This document shows, one piece after another, positions 49,018-62,303 of a stretch of DNA of 64,000 nucleotides; the stretch's first letter is position 1, and each line of letters begins with the position of its first letter. The DNA is from Chaetoceros tenuissimus (Eukaryota > Bacillariophyta > Thalassiosirophyceae > Chaetocerotales > Chaetocerotaceae): contig BLLK01000045.1 of assembly GCA_021927905.1 (NCBI GenBank), positions 1,860,001-1,924,000 on the forward strand, given 5' to 3'. Both the position numbers and the translations under genes were made by a program. The notes below the pieces were generated by a model, which made no database searches, was not told where the DNA came from, and saw only the letters and a list, made by a program, of their open reading frames with translations.

Positions 49018-49941
49018 TTACCTAGATCTATGTGCCATAAAGTAAATAACACCATCCCATATTACACTCGTGAAATTCATTGATAAAGTTCTTAGTGAAA
49101 GTGGCAAATAGCGAAAACAGAGAAACTCAATCGGAACCAATGCTGTGCTCGTTGTCCACGACGCAGTCAAAGCTGGAACATAATCTGATTTGAATTGAGG
49201 GATAATTTCTGACGTGAAAGAAAATCCCTCCAATAATCCTGTCATTGTCATGGCTGTCGCAACAAAAATGGAATCCAATAAAACACTATCTGCTAGAACA
49301 TGGACAATTGCTGCAAAAGATCCACCAGAGGAAATCGGTAAAATACGTTCCATGAAATCATAAAACAAGTGCATAAGAGGTCCTGAGATTAGTAATCCAT
49401 CGCACATACATGCCAACCCTCTTCTAGTATCGTGTCTGAACAATGGTTTTACTACAGATTCAATGCCATTCCTTTTAATGTGTATCTTGTGTGCAATATA
49501 TTGAGCAAGAAAGTCACCAGCTCCTGCAATGACTGACGCAGTGATTGCTTTGGTCATGAGAGGATGCTTCTCCAACATTGACACATACCACTCAACAGTT
49601 AATTTTGCATTCAATCCAGGAATTTTCAGAATAGATAGTCCTTCCTTAGCTTTATTCTTTGTCTTTTCAGCAAAAGCTGCAGAGAAAGCGGCACCAAATA
49701 CAAAATTCTTTTTGGAACCATCTTCATCATCACCAAATGAGCTTGATCCCTTACCAACGATATTTCCTCCTCCATTACCCCCAATGCCTCCAGAACTTCC
49801 TTTCCCTACACTGAATAGAGGATTCTTTCTTGTCAATCCATTTCTGTTACTCCTGATGACTTTTGAGTTGAAACCATTTGTCGAGGATACAAAAGAATAG
49901 ATGTTTAGTATGAAAAAGGAGATCGCGAAATTCTTTTTCAT
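49018..49941 (-). CDS. Mpv17/PMP22-family membrane protein with plastid-type presequence
   Basis: 307 residues from the Met at 49941. The first 25 (MKKNFAISFFILNIYSFVSS, then TNGFNSK) form a signal peptide ending before a Phe, followed by a Ser/Arg/Asn-rich transit-like stretch, as in diatom plastid proteins. After a Gly-rich linker comes the family core: WYVSMLEKHPLMTKAITASV, then GAGDFLAQYIAHK, RRGLACMCDGLLISGPLMHL, WTTSTALVPIEFLCFRYLP and WDGVIYFMAHRSR. Four membrane helices are expected. Members form or regulate channels in mitochondrial, peroxisomal and plastid membranes; the solute is unknown. Confidence 0.82.
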   Translation of the reverse strand: MKKNFAISFFILNIYSFVSSTNGFNSKVIRSNRNGLTRKNPLFSVGKGSSGGIGGNGGGNIVGKGSSSFGDDEDGSKKNFVFGAAFSAAFAEKTKNKAKEGLSILKIPGLNAKLTVEWYVSMLEKHPLMTKAITASVIAGAGDFLAQYIAHKIHIKRNGIESVVKPLFRHDTRRGLACMCDGLLISGPLMHLFYDFMERILPISSGGSFAAIVHVLADSVLLDSIFVATAMTMTGLLEGFSFTSEIIPQFKSDYVPALTASWTTSTALVPIEFLCFRYLPLSLRTLSMNFTSVIWDGVIYFMAHRSR

Positions 49942-50274
49942 GGTTAAAAGTTCGGTCAACTGAAAATGCTGATTTGAGCAATGAATGAAACTAAGCACCG
50001 TACTTTTTCTTTCTTAGTAGGAAGGTAAGTTTAGATGAGACCAAGAGACTGCATTGCATTTCATCAGTACTTCATTCCTTCATCCATCATTCGCTCAAAA
50101 CGTAACTAAGGTCGGACTCGTCTGTCTGACAAAGCACGACCCAAACCATGAAAAGTCGGTGAAGAGTGGCTTGAACGCAAAAAAATTTGCTTTCTTCATT
50201 ACGTATTGCCTCTTCTTCATTGATGCATTGTTGGACATAGATTGTTCATCTTCAGGAGTAATATATCTGTTTCC
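49942..50274. promoter_or_regulatory. divergent promoter region, nothing specific recognised
   Basis: A 333-bp spacer between the Mpv17-family and exonuclease genes. AT-rich with TTCATTCC-like short repeats near 50075; no named element. Confidence 0.35.
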
Positions 50275-51297
50275 ATGATTCGAGAGGGAACGAAACAAGT
50301 TCTATCATTAATTGAAAATGCAAGGACAACGAGGATGTTTGTGGTTGCGATAGTTCTATTCTTGACTTACATCATGTATGTATATCTAGTAAGAAGGAAC
50401 AAAGTGCCCATTACAGAGAGTTCAAGTGAAAGGAAAGCAATTCAACCCAGCGGAAAAAAACATCATAAGAAGAAAAGAAGAAAAGGAAAAAGGAAACATA
50501 CCAGACGTTCAACCAATGATCCCTTAAATTCAAAATACAATGACCCACACCCCTCAAAATTGATACATCGTCTTCAAACAGCTTTCAGCTATGCTGAACA
50601 TACAACAGAAAATGAATCAACAACAGAGGAAAAATCAATAGAGGAAATTCAATACATAGGTATGGACTGCGAGATGGTTGGCTATGGACGAAATGGAAAT
50701 ATGTCAATGCTTGCTCGATGTTCCCTAGTCACATTTGCAGACGAAACCGACAAGGAGTCCACATCTGAATTCCCAAAGCTCAAAGTCGTCTATGATGTGT
50801 ATGTGAAGCCTACCAGAAATGTGACAGATTATAGAACTAAATACAGTGGCATATTACCGGAACACTTGAGTAGTGAACATGCAGTTTCATTTGAAGTCTG
50901 TCAGTCTACAGTAAAACGGATTCTGCGCTCAAATGAACAGAAGAAAGTGATTCTTGTTGGACACGCATTGGAGAATGATTTCGAAGTATTGAAATATTGG
51001 CACCCTAGAGAATTTACTAGAGACACAGCATTTTATAGACCATTTATGAAACCAGTGAGGAAAAAAATGCGATCAAAGAAACTAAGACATTTAGTGGAAG
51101 AGCATTTGGGAATTGGAATTCAGAACAACTCAGAAAATGAGATAGACATTGACCATGGTAATCATGCGTCATCGCATGGTGAACATTCAGAAGGACATAG
51201 TAGTGTAGAAGACGCCTCTGCTACTCTTTTATTGTATAATAAGTTTTCTACAGTATGGGAAAATGATCTGAAAAAGAAACCTATGAGAAGAGGTTGA
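50275..51297 (+). CDS. REXO4-like DEDDh exonuclease with N-terminal membrane anchor
   Basis: 340 residues from the ATG at 50275. Catalytic motifs: IGMDCEMVGYG (Asp and Glu of Exo I, near 129), GHALENDFEVLKYW (Exo II, near 228), and HSSVEDASATLLLY (Exo III with His and Asp, near 308). The order and spacing match the REXO4/ISG20 group of 3'-5' exonucleases that trim structured RNA. Residues about 22-40 (MFVVAIVLFLTYIMYVYLV) form a clear transmembrane helix, followed by a strongly basic KKHHKKKRRKGKRKH run. A membrane anchor is unexpected in a family known mainly as nucleolar. The basic run could be a nuclear or nucleolar signal if the protein sits in the inner nuclear membrane or ER. Confidence 0.82.
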   Translation: MIREGTKQVLSLIENARTTRMFVVAIVLFLTYIMYVYLVRRNKVPITESSSERKAIQPSGKKHHKKKRRKGKRKHTRRSTNDPLNSKYNDPHPSKLIHRLQTAFSYAEHTTENESTTEEKSIEEIQYIGMDCEMVGYGRNGNMSMLARCSLVTFADETDKESTSEFPKLKVVYDVYVKPTRNVTDYRTKYSGILPEHLSSEHAVSFEVCQSTVKRILRSNEQKKVILVGHALENDFEVLKYWHPREFTRDTAFYRPFMKPVRKKMRSKKLRHLVEEHLGIGIQNNSENEIDIDHGNHASSHGEHSEGHSSVEDASATLLLYNKFSTVWENDLKKKPMRRG

Positions 51298-51392
51298 ACT
51301 TTTACGACATAGTGAACAGAAAAAAGTCAGAGTTACTCTTGGCTTTTAATATATTTTACTACTTGACACAAAATTTGTAATTAATTTTCTGT

Positions 51393-53599
<2,207 letters not shown>

Positions 53600-53948
53600 C
53601 TTGGTGGTTGAGTATTCTAATTACTTTTCAAGCCAAAAGTGAGCTCTGTGAGAAAGATAAAAGTGCCGGTTTTTTCTTTAGTTCCTCCTTCCAAACAACG
53701 GTACAATTCATTGGCGATAGAAAAATTGTGCGGTTGGGAGAGCATCTACATGATGACGTCATCTTGAGGATATGACATACATACGTACACCTATCGTAAC
53801 CACCAAAAATCGAGCGAGCCCGCTCCTCCACCGACCACCGACTCATCGCCAGATTTAGGACTTTGTTTTGTGGATCGCTTGTTGGATCGAAAGAGTTCTT
53901 TCCTTTTTCTCATAACAACCATCCTTTGTACCTTTTTAAATCTTTATC
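53600..53948. promoter_or_regulatory. bidirectional promoter of the two GAPDH genes, with a CRE palindrome
   Basis: The 349 bp between two divergent start codons must drive both genes. GATGACGTCATC at 53752-53763 is a perfect 12-bp palindrome around TGACGTCA (53754-53761), the full cAMP-response-type bZIP site, 155 bp from one start and 188 bp from the other. In Phaeodactylum related TGACGT elements mediate CO2/cAMP control. The 8-mer alone is expected about once per 64 kb by chance; the 12-bp palindrome and its position raise the odds of function. Confidence 0.55.
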
Positions 53949-55434
<1,486 letters not shown>

Positions 55435-55743
55435 GCTTTTTCATAACAATATTTAATCATATTTTTATTCTTCAATAGAGAGATTTACATTTACTCGTGA
55501 ATAAAAAGAAAATAGGTTTGAGAGAAGGAATTGAAAGGTTATATGGCCGTTATTAGGAGAGAAGAGGGAAAAGGGAAGGGAGAGACAGATCTTGGCTTTC
55601 TATTTTCTTCCTTTTTCTTTTAACTAGGGCTCCTTGTTATACACTCGTAGTTTAGTGTTACTCTTCTTAGCATCGTAGTGTTCAAGCCACAATATATAGT
55701 CCTTCTTACTGACCTTTCTTTGAGACGATAAGTATTTGGTAGG

Positions 55744-57663
55744 ATGGGGCAAGAAAATGAAGAAAAGGCAGAGCTTATTGCGACAATTCAGCATGAACAT
55801 GTAGCTATGAAAACATGGTACAATACTCACTCACACGCAAAAGCTCTCCATCCCAAGTATGGTCCCACATACCCTGCTTTTTGGAGAGATGTAGTGAATT
55901 GGGACGGGTGGAAAGCATGTAGAAAATTGTATCTTCAGTCAGTAGAAAGAAGCTCAAAGAATAATTCTCAAAGCAAATCACCGACGACTGGATCGAATAA
56001 TGAGTCGAATGCAGTTCCTAGAAAACGCAAGAGTCGTTGGGCAACCGCTGATAATTCATCGTCAAACCAGGCATCTCCTCCAAAGAGAAAGTCGAGATGG
56101 GCAAGAGGACGAGACCCTGCACCAGTAGCACAGCCACAACCTTCAGTCTTGGGTCTACTTCCTGGTTTACCAAGTAATCTTTCTGCGGAACAGTCTGCAG
56201 AGTTAGAGAAACTGAAAAAGACCATCAGAGAATGTAATGCAAAACTAGAGAACTTGGAGAAGGAAGCAGCAAGAGTTGATGCTTTACCAATTGGTCATCG
56301 TGATAGATCTCCCTCTCCTCCACCAGTCTATGGAGCCGACGGAAAACGTAAAAATACTCGTGCGGTGCGCTGGAGGGAGCGTTATACTGATTTAAAACAA
56401 GACACTTTGGAGAAGATGCTCAAGTTGACATCTGGAGGAAATGCTGCAGCATCAGTTGCACCATCGCTTTTTAATCGTAAACGTACAAAGAAGATTTATA
56501 TTCCTGTCGATGAGCACCCTACATATAATTTCATAGGTTTGATTATTGGTCCCAGAGGGAAAACACAAAAAGAAATGGAAGGGAAAACTGGATGCAAAAT
56601 TGCTATACGTGGTAAAGGATCTGTGAAAGAAGGAGCTAGAGGAAGAAGAGATGGAAAAATTATGGAAGGAGATAATGAACCACTTCATGTTGTTGTTACT
56701 GGCGAAAGTCAAGAAAGTGTTGATAAGGCAGCTAAGATGATCGAAGATATGTTGGTTGTAATAGATGACGATAAAAACATCCACAAACAAGCTCAGCTTA
56801 GAGAATTAGCTTTGTTGAATGGAACATTGAAGGATGACAATGAGTATTGTCCGCTATGTGCTGAGAAAGGACATCGTCAGTTTGAATGTCCAAAGAGATT
56901 TTCTGGAAGTAAGCAAGCTGGCTTACAACTTAAATGTGCAATCTGTGGAGATACATCACATCCTACTCGTGACTGTAAGCAAAAAAGTCTGCCTACAACA
57001 GAAAATGACACTGCACAAATGGATTCGGATTACTTGGCGTTTATGAATGAATTGGACGGGAAACCTGCAAATTCAACTGATACTACCACAACTGCACCTG
57101 CCATTCAGAGCCTAGTCACTTCCATCGGACCAGATGGAAAACCTATCGGAGGGGCACCCCTTTGCCAACCCGTAGCACCAGTTGTGGAAAAGAAGGAACC
57201 CCCAGTTTCGACAGGTTCATTAATTACTACTATTTCATCAAGAGTTGTCAAAGCTTCTGAAACAGCTCCAGATGAAGAATCCGAAGTAATTCCTGGTACT
57301 GTTCCTAATCCTCCACTTCCAACTGTGTCTGCAGTGCCACCTCCACCCGTTCCTCCAGCTACTTTACATCCAGCTACTTTACCTCCACCCCCTGCCGGAA
57401 TTCCACCGACACAGCAATACTATGCTCAACCACCACTCCCACCACAGCCTCCTCAACAACAGTATTATCAACAACAAGCTCAATATGGTTATGGTGGGTA
57501 TCAGCAAGGGGCACAAGGATATCAGCAACACCAAATGTATCAACAGGGCCAACAAGGTTATCAAAATCAACAGAATGGTTGGAATTATAACAATTACTAT
57601 GGAAACAATGACAATAATAATTCTGGTGGAAGTGGTTTCAACTGGTGGGATGCAAATGAGTAG
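55744..57663 (+). CDS. SF1: splicing factor 1 / branchpoint-binding protein
   Basis: A 639-residue intronless protein. Near residue 95-120 two UHM-ligand motifs occur, RKRKSRWATA and PKRKSRWARG; human SF1 has one such motif for binding U2AF65. The SF1 helix-hairpin follows (TRAVRWRERYTDLKQ). The KH-QUA2 domain spans about 240-350: NFIGLIIGPRGKTQKEME with the GPRG loop, then DEYC-type zinc knuckles at about 367 (CPLCAEKGHRQFEC) and 397 (CAICGDTSHPTRDC). The tail is Pro/Gln/Tyr-rich and disordered. It recognises the intron branch-point sequence in early spliceosome assembly in the nucleus. Family assignment is firm. Confidence 0.93.
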   Translation: MGQENEEKAELIATIQHEHVAMKTWYNTHSHAKALHPKYGPTYPAFWRDVVNWDGWKACRKLYLQSVERSSKNNSQSKSPTTGSNNESNAVPRKRKSRWATADNSSSNQASPPKRKSRWARGRDPAPVAQPQPSVLGLLPGLPSNLSAEQSAELEKLKKTIRECNAKLENLEKEAARVDALPIGHRDRSPSPPPVYGADGKRKNTRAVRWRERYTDLKQDTLEKMLKLTSGGNAAASVAPSLFNRKRTKKIYIPVDEHPTYNFIGLIIGPRGKTQKEMEGKTGCKIAIRGKGSVKEGARGRRDGKIMEGDNEPLHVVVTGESQESVDKAAKMIEDMLVVIDDDKNIHKQAQLRELALLNGTLKDDNEYCPLCAEKGHRQFECPKRFSGSKQAGLQLKCAICGDTSHPTRDCKQKSLPTTENDTAQMDSDYLAFMNELDGKPANSTDTTTTAPAIQSLVTSIGPDGKPIGGAPLCQPVAPVVEKKEPPVSTGSLITTISSRVVKASETAPDEESEVIPGTVPNPPLPTVSAVPPPPVPPATLHPATLPPPPAGIPPTQQYYAQPPLPPQPPQQQYYQQQAQYGYGGYQQGAQGYQQHQMYQQGQQGYQNQQNGWNYNNYYGNNDNNNSGGSGFNWWDANE

Positions 57664-57993
57664 AACCAGTGTTTCTGTTATAATTGTAACGCTTTCTCTT
57701 TTCATTTGTAGAAGTTGGTTATCATAAAATAAACTGGAAGGTACCTTTTCACTCTTCACCCTAACCAAAAAAAGAAAAAATAGAACACGCATGTAGCATG
57801 CGCACATTTTAAATTTCGCGCGATCGAAAAGAAAAAATAATCCACAGAAATTTCCAAAAACGCGAAACAAAAATGAGGGTCTTTTTCTTTTGGGCATTGA
57901 AGCATTGAATTCATTTCTTTTTGTTTACTTGAACCTTGTGATTCCATTTCTTTCTAAGCAATATCTACAAGATCAAACCTTACTATTGGCCAA

Positions 57994-59166
57994 ATGAATT
58001 CAACGATACCTATAGTATGTGGTAAGCCACACCGAATAGAAATTACTTCCAAGAGCTGCAATGATGACGAATGCAATAGAGCCTTCTATATATACCTTCC
58101 ATCAATCATGTGTCAAGAAGAAGAAATGGAAAATATAAATGCCCTACCACTCGTTTTTGTCCTTCATTGCTTTGGTTGTCAAGCGCAAAGTATGTTTCCT
58201 TGGCTGGAAGTTGCTTCAGATTTCAACTTTGTTATGGTTATTCCCGTAGGTTTAGAGAATAGTTGGAATGCAAAGTATTGCTGTGGATATTCTCTGAAAA
58301 ACGAAATTGATGATGTAGGATTTCTTGGTGAGGTTATCAACAAGGTAACAAACGAAATGTCAGTCGTTCGCAGAGACATGATATATGGAGTTGGCTGGAG
58401 CAATGGCGGTTATCTAGTTTCCCTTGCAGCAAACTTCTTTCGCAGCATCGTACCTATAGCAGGATATCAATATGATGATGATGTAATCCATTCTATTGAA
58501 AATGACCAGAAGTCCTTGTCAATATTTCAACATCATAGTTTAAATGACAATATAGTCCAATATAATGGCTGCTGCAATAATCCTTTGGAAGCACAATGTT
58601 GTTGCAGCATCTCTCAAAGCAGTCCCGAGCAATGCATGTCAGTGGAATCATCATTTGACGATTGGGCAAACAATGTGAACAAGTGTTCGTCCATGGAAAT
58701 TGCATATAAAGACCAAAACCGAGGAATCGAATGTAGAACTGGGGTTGGTTGTTCTGCAAACTCAACTTTGTGTATTTACGAAAAAGCTGGGCATTTTGGG
58801 GCAAAACATTTCCCAATGTTTGACGAAGTTGGTGATTTCTTTGCTAGACATGCATGCGAGTCAGATGGATTTGGCTCATGGGATAGCAGTGAAAGGCATT
58901 GCACGTGCAAAGGTGGTGATGCAGGAAGTGCTTTATACTGTATCCAAGGATCATCCAGTTTGAAATACTCAGCAAATGCAACGCATGAGTACGGAGAAAC
59001 ATGGTTGAAAATACTGTCGATAAGTTCCTTATTGATTGCTACGATATTGGCAATCTACTACAGAAAAGTATGGAAATACCAGAGAAGAATTAATAAGAAA
59101 GGCTGGGAGTCTCTTTCAACAGTAGACACAGATATTTCTGATATCGAACTCACTGAGCACAGTTAG
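57994..59166 (+). CDS. membrane-anchored esterase of the PHB depolymerase/feruloyl esterase type
   Basis: A 390-residue intronless protein. The alpha/beta-hydrolase core begins PLVFVLHCFGCQAQSMF, has VGWSNGGYLVSL near residue 132 as the nucleophile elbow (G-W-S-N-G, Ser nucleophile), and probably HFGAKHFP as the catalytic His near 270. This layout is that of the PHB depolymerase/LpqC esterase family. Many Cys (CCNNPLEAQCCC, CESDG...CTCKGG...C) suggest a disulfide-bonded, EGF-like C-terminal module outside the cell. A transmembrane helix (ILSISSLLIATILAIYY, near 340) and a 30-residue cytosolic tail follow. A cleavable signal peptide is not evident, which leaves topology uncertain. Substrate unknown. 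Confidence 0.65.
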   Translation: MNSTIPIVCGKPHRIEITSKSCNDDECNRAFYIYLPSIMCQEEEMENINALPLVFVLHCFGCQAQSMFPWLEVASDFNFVMVIPVGLENSWNAKYCCGYSLKNEIDDVGFLGEVINKVTNEMSVVRRDMIYGVGWSNGGYLVSLAANFFRSIVPIAGYQYDDDVIHSIENDQKSLSIFQHHSLNDNIVQYNGCCNNPLEAQCCCSISQSSPEQCMSVESSFDDWANNVNKCSSMEIAYKDQNRGIECRTGVGCSANSTLCIYEKAGHFGAKHFPMFDEVGDFFARHACESDGFGSWDSSERHCTCKGGDAGSALYCIQGSSSLKYSANATHEYGETWLKILSISSLLIATILAIYYRKVWKYQRRINKKGWESLSTVDTDISDIELTEHS

Positions 59167-59275
59167 TGGAAGAGAAACTTAATACGTAAATGTAAACAAA
59201 CTCTTTACTACTAACAAAAAATTTTGTACCGCTAGAAAATCACCAAGAACTTTTGCTTTGCCCCAAGATTGTTCA

Positions 59276-60372
59276 TTACACGGTACCCTCATCATCTACA
59301 ATACTTGCATCTGCATGGGTGCCCTCCATTGAAATCTTGCCAACACTTCCAAGGAGAAGTGAAGCAGCATATCTAGGACTCTGACCCTCCAACGTGGTTC
59401 CATTAATATTAAATACAAGATCACCAACAAGGAGTTCAGATGATTCTGCGAGACTTCCTTGCTTGATATTGGTAACAACTACAGAAACACACAAGAACGT
59501 TAGAGATCGTACTTCAAAACCGCTGTAACATATCAAAGGAACTTACCAACCTCGCCAGATGTATTCGAACCAAAACGTAAACCGACCTTCATGTCCTGCT
59601 TTGGCTTGGTAATAAAAGTCAAATATGTACCTGGAAGTTGTCTCTTACCAGCTTCTTCTTCGTCAGTTTCTGGAATCTCTTCGTACCCTTGTCTCGAAGG
59701 CAATGGGGAGGAGGAGATCTTGGTCATCATGGCAATTGGTAGCATAAGGAGACCAAGAATTCCGAATGGAAGGGTAAAGATGGTAAGGAATACGGTTTCG
59801 ATTAATGTCACAAACTTGAAAAGGGATTCATTATTGGATGGGAAAACCTTGAGAATCATGAGTCCAAGTACCATCAAAACGTAAAGAGGAAAGTAGTAAA
59901 GGAAAAACAAAATTTCGAACACAATATTTTGTTCAGCTCTGCTCTGTCCTTTCAATGTTCCTCTGAGGAAAGTGCCAATAGTGTTACTGACAAGATCCTG
60001 CCAATACTGTTGATACGCCATAGCTTCCACAGACTTTGCTGCCATGTTGCCTTTTCCAGTAGCGATCTCATCAAAGACTGCCCACATGCTGGTGCTGGTA
60101 CCGTCAGAAAGCGCAAAGGAACGAGCATATCCTGACACTGCTTCAACACCTGCAATACCATCGAGTCCAGAAATGCGGGTCATTTCCTGATGATAGAATC
60201 TGCTGATACTTGCTTTATTTACACCACTGATTGTTTCCTGTACTGCCTCAATCTCCCTAGCAGAAAGGAACAATGGAGACGCAAACATCATAGGAACTCG
60301 GATGAGAATGCGCACTGCATCAACACTGCAGGACATGAAAGTCCATTGTTTCTTGCTGCTATCAGAACTCAT
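59276..60372 (-). CDS. membrane protein with C-terminal PDZ domain
   Basis: Exons 59547-60372 and 59276-59478 with a 68-bp intron; 342 residues. The first 130 residues are polar and helical. Two hydrophobic stretches follow: IVFEILFFLYYFPLYVLMVL through LMILKVF, and LIETVFLTIFTLPFGILGLL. After an acidic linker, a PDZ domain runs from TYLTFITKPKQDMKVGLRFG through the junction (SGEV|VVTNI) to IKQGSLAESSELLVGDLVFN and INGTTLEGQSPRYAASLLL. The junction G|TT restores the domain across the intron. PDZ domains bind C-terminal peptides; this may anchor partners at a membrane. Family of the membrane part not recognised. Confidence 0.7.
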
Positions 60373-60782
60373 ACTTCTATTTGAGACTGTTATGGTTGAG
60401 AAGAGTTGGTTAATGTACTACAAGAGTAGAATGCTATCGGTTATAGGACCACCTAAGGTCGCACATCGTCGAATGGAAAAGATGGTGAAAGATGCGCCGT
60501 GCACCTTTTTTCTCTTCCGTCTTTTGCGAAAAATCCTAAGGTACCTTACGCTAAATTAGCCATGTCAACTTTCAAAATTTTATTGAAGAGTTAAACAATA
60601 CAACCTTCAAAGGCATCTACAAATTCCTGAATAAGTAGAGATTTATGAGTTTTGAAGTTGAAAATACTTCGAAATTTTTATAGTATTAGTCCGTATAAAT
60701 TTTTCATACGAAATTGGATCGCTTCGGAAGAAACTGTCAATTTATATCTATGCATTGCTGCTAGATGTTACTCGTACATATC

Positions 60783-61535
60783 CTAAACCTTTCCAAGAGC
60801 AAACTCGGAGAGTTCACGAATAGTCTTTTCTCTATCTGCAACGACTTCCTTAATTAAGTCTTTGATGGAAACAATTCCAACTAATTTCTCTCCATCCATA
60901 ATAGGGAGATGACGAACACTCTTTGTCATCATTATCTCCATCGCTTTCTCGACAGAGTCGTCAACAGATGCAGTCTTTACATTTCGGGAATGAACATAGA
61001 TATCTTTGATTGCGGTTTCTTTGCTTGTCTTTCCAAGAAGAGCAATCTTCTTAATATAGTCTCTTTCACTGATGATACCTGAAAAATTACCTACAAATAA
61101 ATAGTTCCTTTGTTAGTATTTGAAAGTAAAAATAGGAAGTGATCCTGATCCGACTTTTCCTTTGTATTTTCATGAAGTCTTTGTGTATATATTATTGGTT
61201 TATTTTCACTTATTCAACAGATTCACTCCAGCATGAAATAATCTGTTTCCGTTCCATGCACACACCATATGTAGTACAAAAAGCTTACCTTCATCATCTA
61301 CAGTTACAAGGGCACCCACATCGAAAGCAGCAAACTTTTCAACTGCATCAAATACGGTTGAGTTTTCATTAATTGTGTAGTCCATCTCATGGTAACAACT
61401 TTTATTCCAAGCATCTACTATACTTCCATTCTTCTCACTAGTTCCGAATTTTGCAATTTGGATAGATGGAGTCGCTCTAGCAACAGGTGCAAACTTTGCA
61501 GCTCTGCTAAATGATGACGCTACGGTTCTAAGCAT
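60783..61535 (-). CDS. mitochondrial two-CBS-domain protein (CBSX3-like)
   Basis: Exons 61289-61535 and 60783-61090 with a 198-bp intron; 184 residues. The N-terminus MLRTVASSFSRAAKFAPVAR is a textbook mitochondrial presequence. A pair of CBS domains follows: STVFDAVEKFAAFDVGALVT, VDDEG|NFSGIISERDYIKK across the junction, then DDSVEKAMEIMMTKSVRHLP, IMDGEKLVGIVSIKDLIKEV. CBS pairs bind adenosine nucleotides and act as energy sensors. The size and targeting fit plant CBSX3, which regulates the mitochondrial thioredoxin system; that role here is inferred. A longer upstream in-frame Met (61718) is less likely. Confidence 0.85.
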
Positions 61536-62303
61536 ATTGATAGGGATTGTTGCTGTTGATTTGAATGTTCGTTGAATTTTATGTTTTGGAGGGATCCAGG
61601 AGGAAGATAAACGAAAGATTTCGCAGTGTTCTTGTTGATGCTGCATTTGCACTGTGTTCAAGATCTTCAAGGTTCCATCGTATTCTCCCCAGCAAAGAGG
61701 CCACGAATATACCAACATGTACGTACGTAAAATTCCGATTGTCGATCAAAAGTTCAAGTTGATGTCAAGATACAACAGAATTTAAAGAGAGAATATCCAT
61801 ATCCAGTTGGGCTGCCGTCGGGGCGGTTTTCGCGCCAAAAACCCCGCCCCGACGGGAAAAGAAAAAACATCAACTTTCCAACGAAAAAACTTACATAAAC
61901 TAGACATGAGTTTTTATCTGAACTATTCATTACTTTACACAACAACCAACCATGTTTCACCTTCCATATTTCATCAAGATATACAATAGGTGACAATCTA
62001 ATAGAATCGTGATCGGTAAGTTATAGTTTTGCGATTTGCAGCCAAACGATAAATTTGAAAGTGATGACTAATTTTTCCTTTTCAAAACGATTTTTCTAGA
62101 AGCTAGGCGAGAATTGGGGTCATGGAGGTGGTGTAGAATAGTGTTGCAACGGTTCAAGAGTTGATTTGGGGTCTAATGCGGATATGCGCAAGGTTGGATT
62201 GGCGATTCTAAATAGATTTAAGAGTAAACAAGAAATTAAATATTTTCATTTCTACGTAAATTAATTTCCACTCGATCATGCTTCCTTTCTACACCTGTAC
62301 TTC
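61536..62303. other. 768-bp spacer containing a GC-rich hairpin
   Basis: AT-rich spacer between two minus-strand genes, with the CBS promoter at its left. An isolated GC-rich inverted repeat at 61815-61855 stands out; the rest has no ORF of note. Confidence 0.5.
61815..61855. repeat. perfect 12-bp GC-rich inverted repeat
   Basis: CCGTCGGGGCGG (61815-61826) and CCGCCCCGACGG (61844-61855) are exact reverse complements, separated by 17 bases. A further TTTT/AAAA pairing inside, with a small bulge, extends the hairpin. The surrounding sequence is about two-thirds A+T. Confidence 0.9.
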
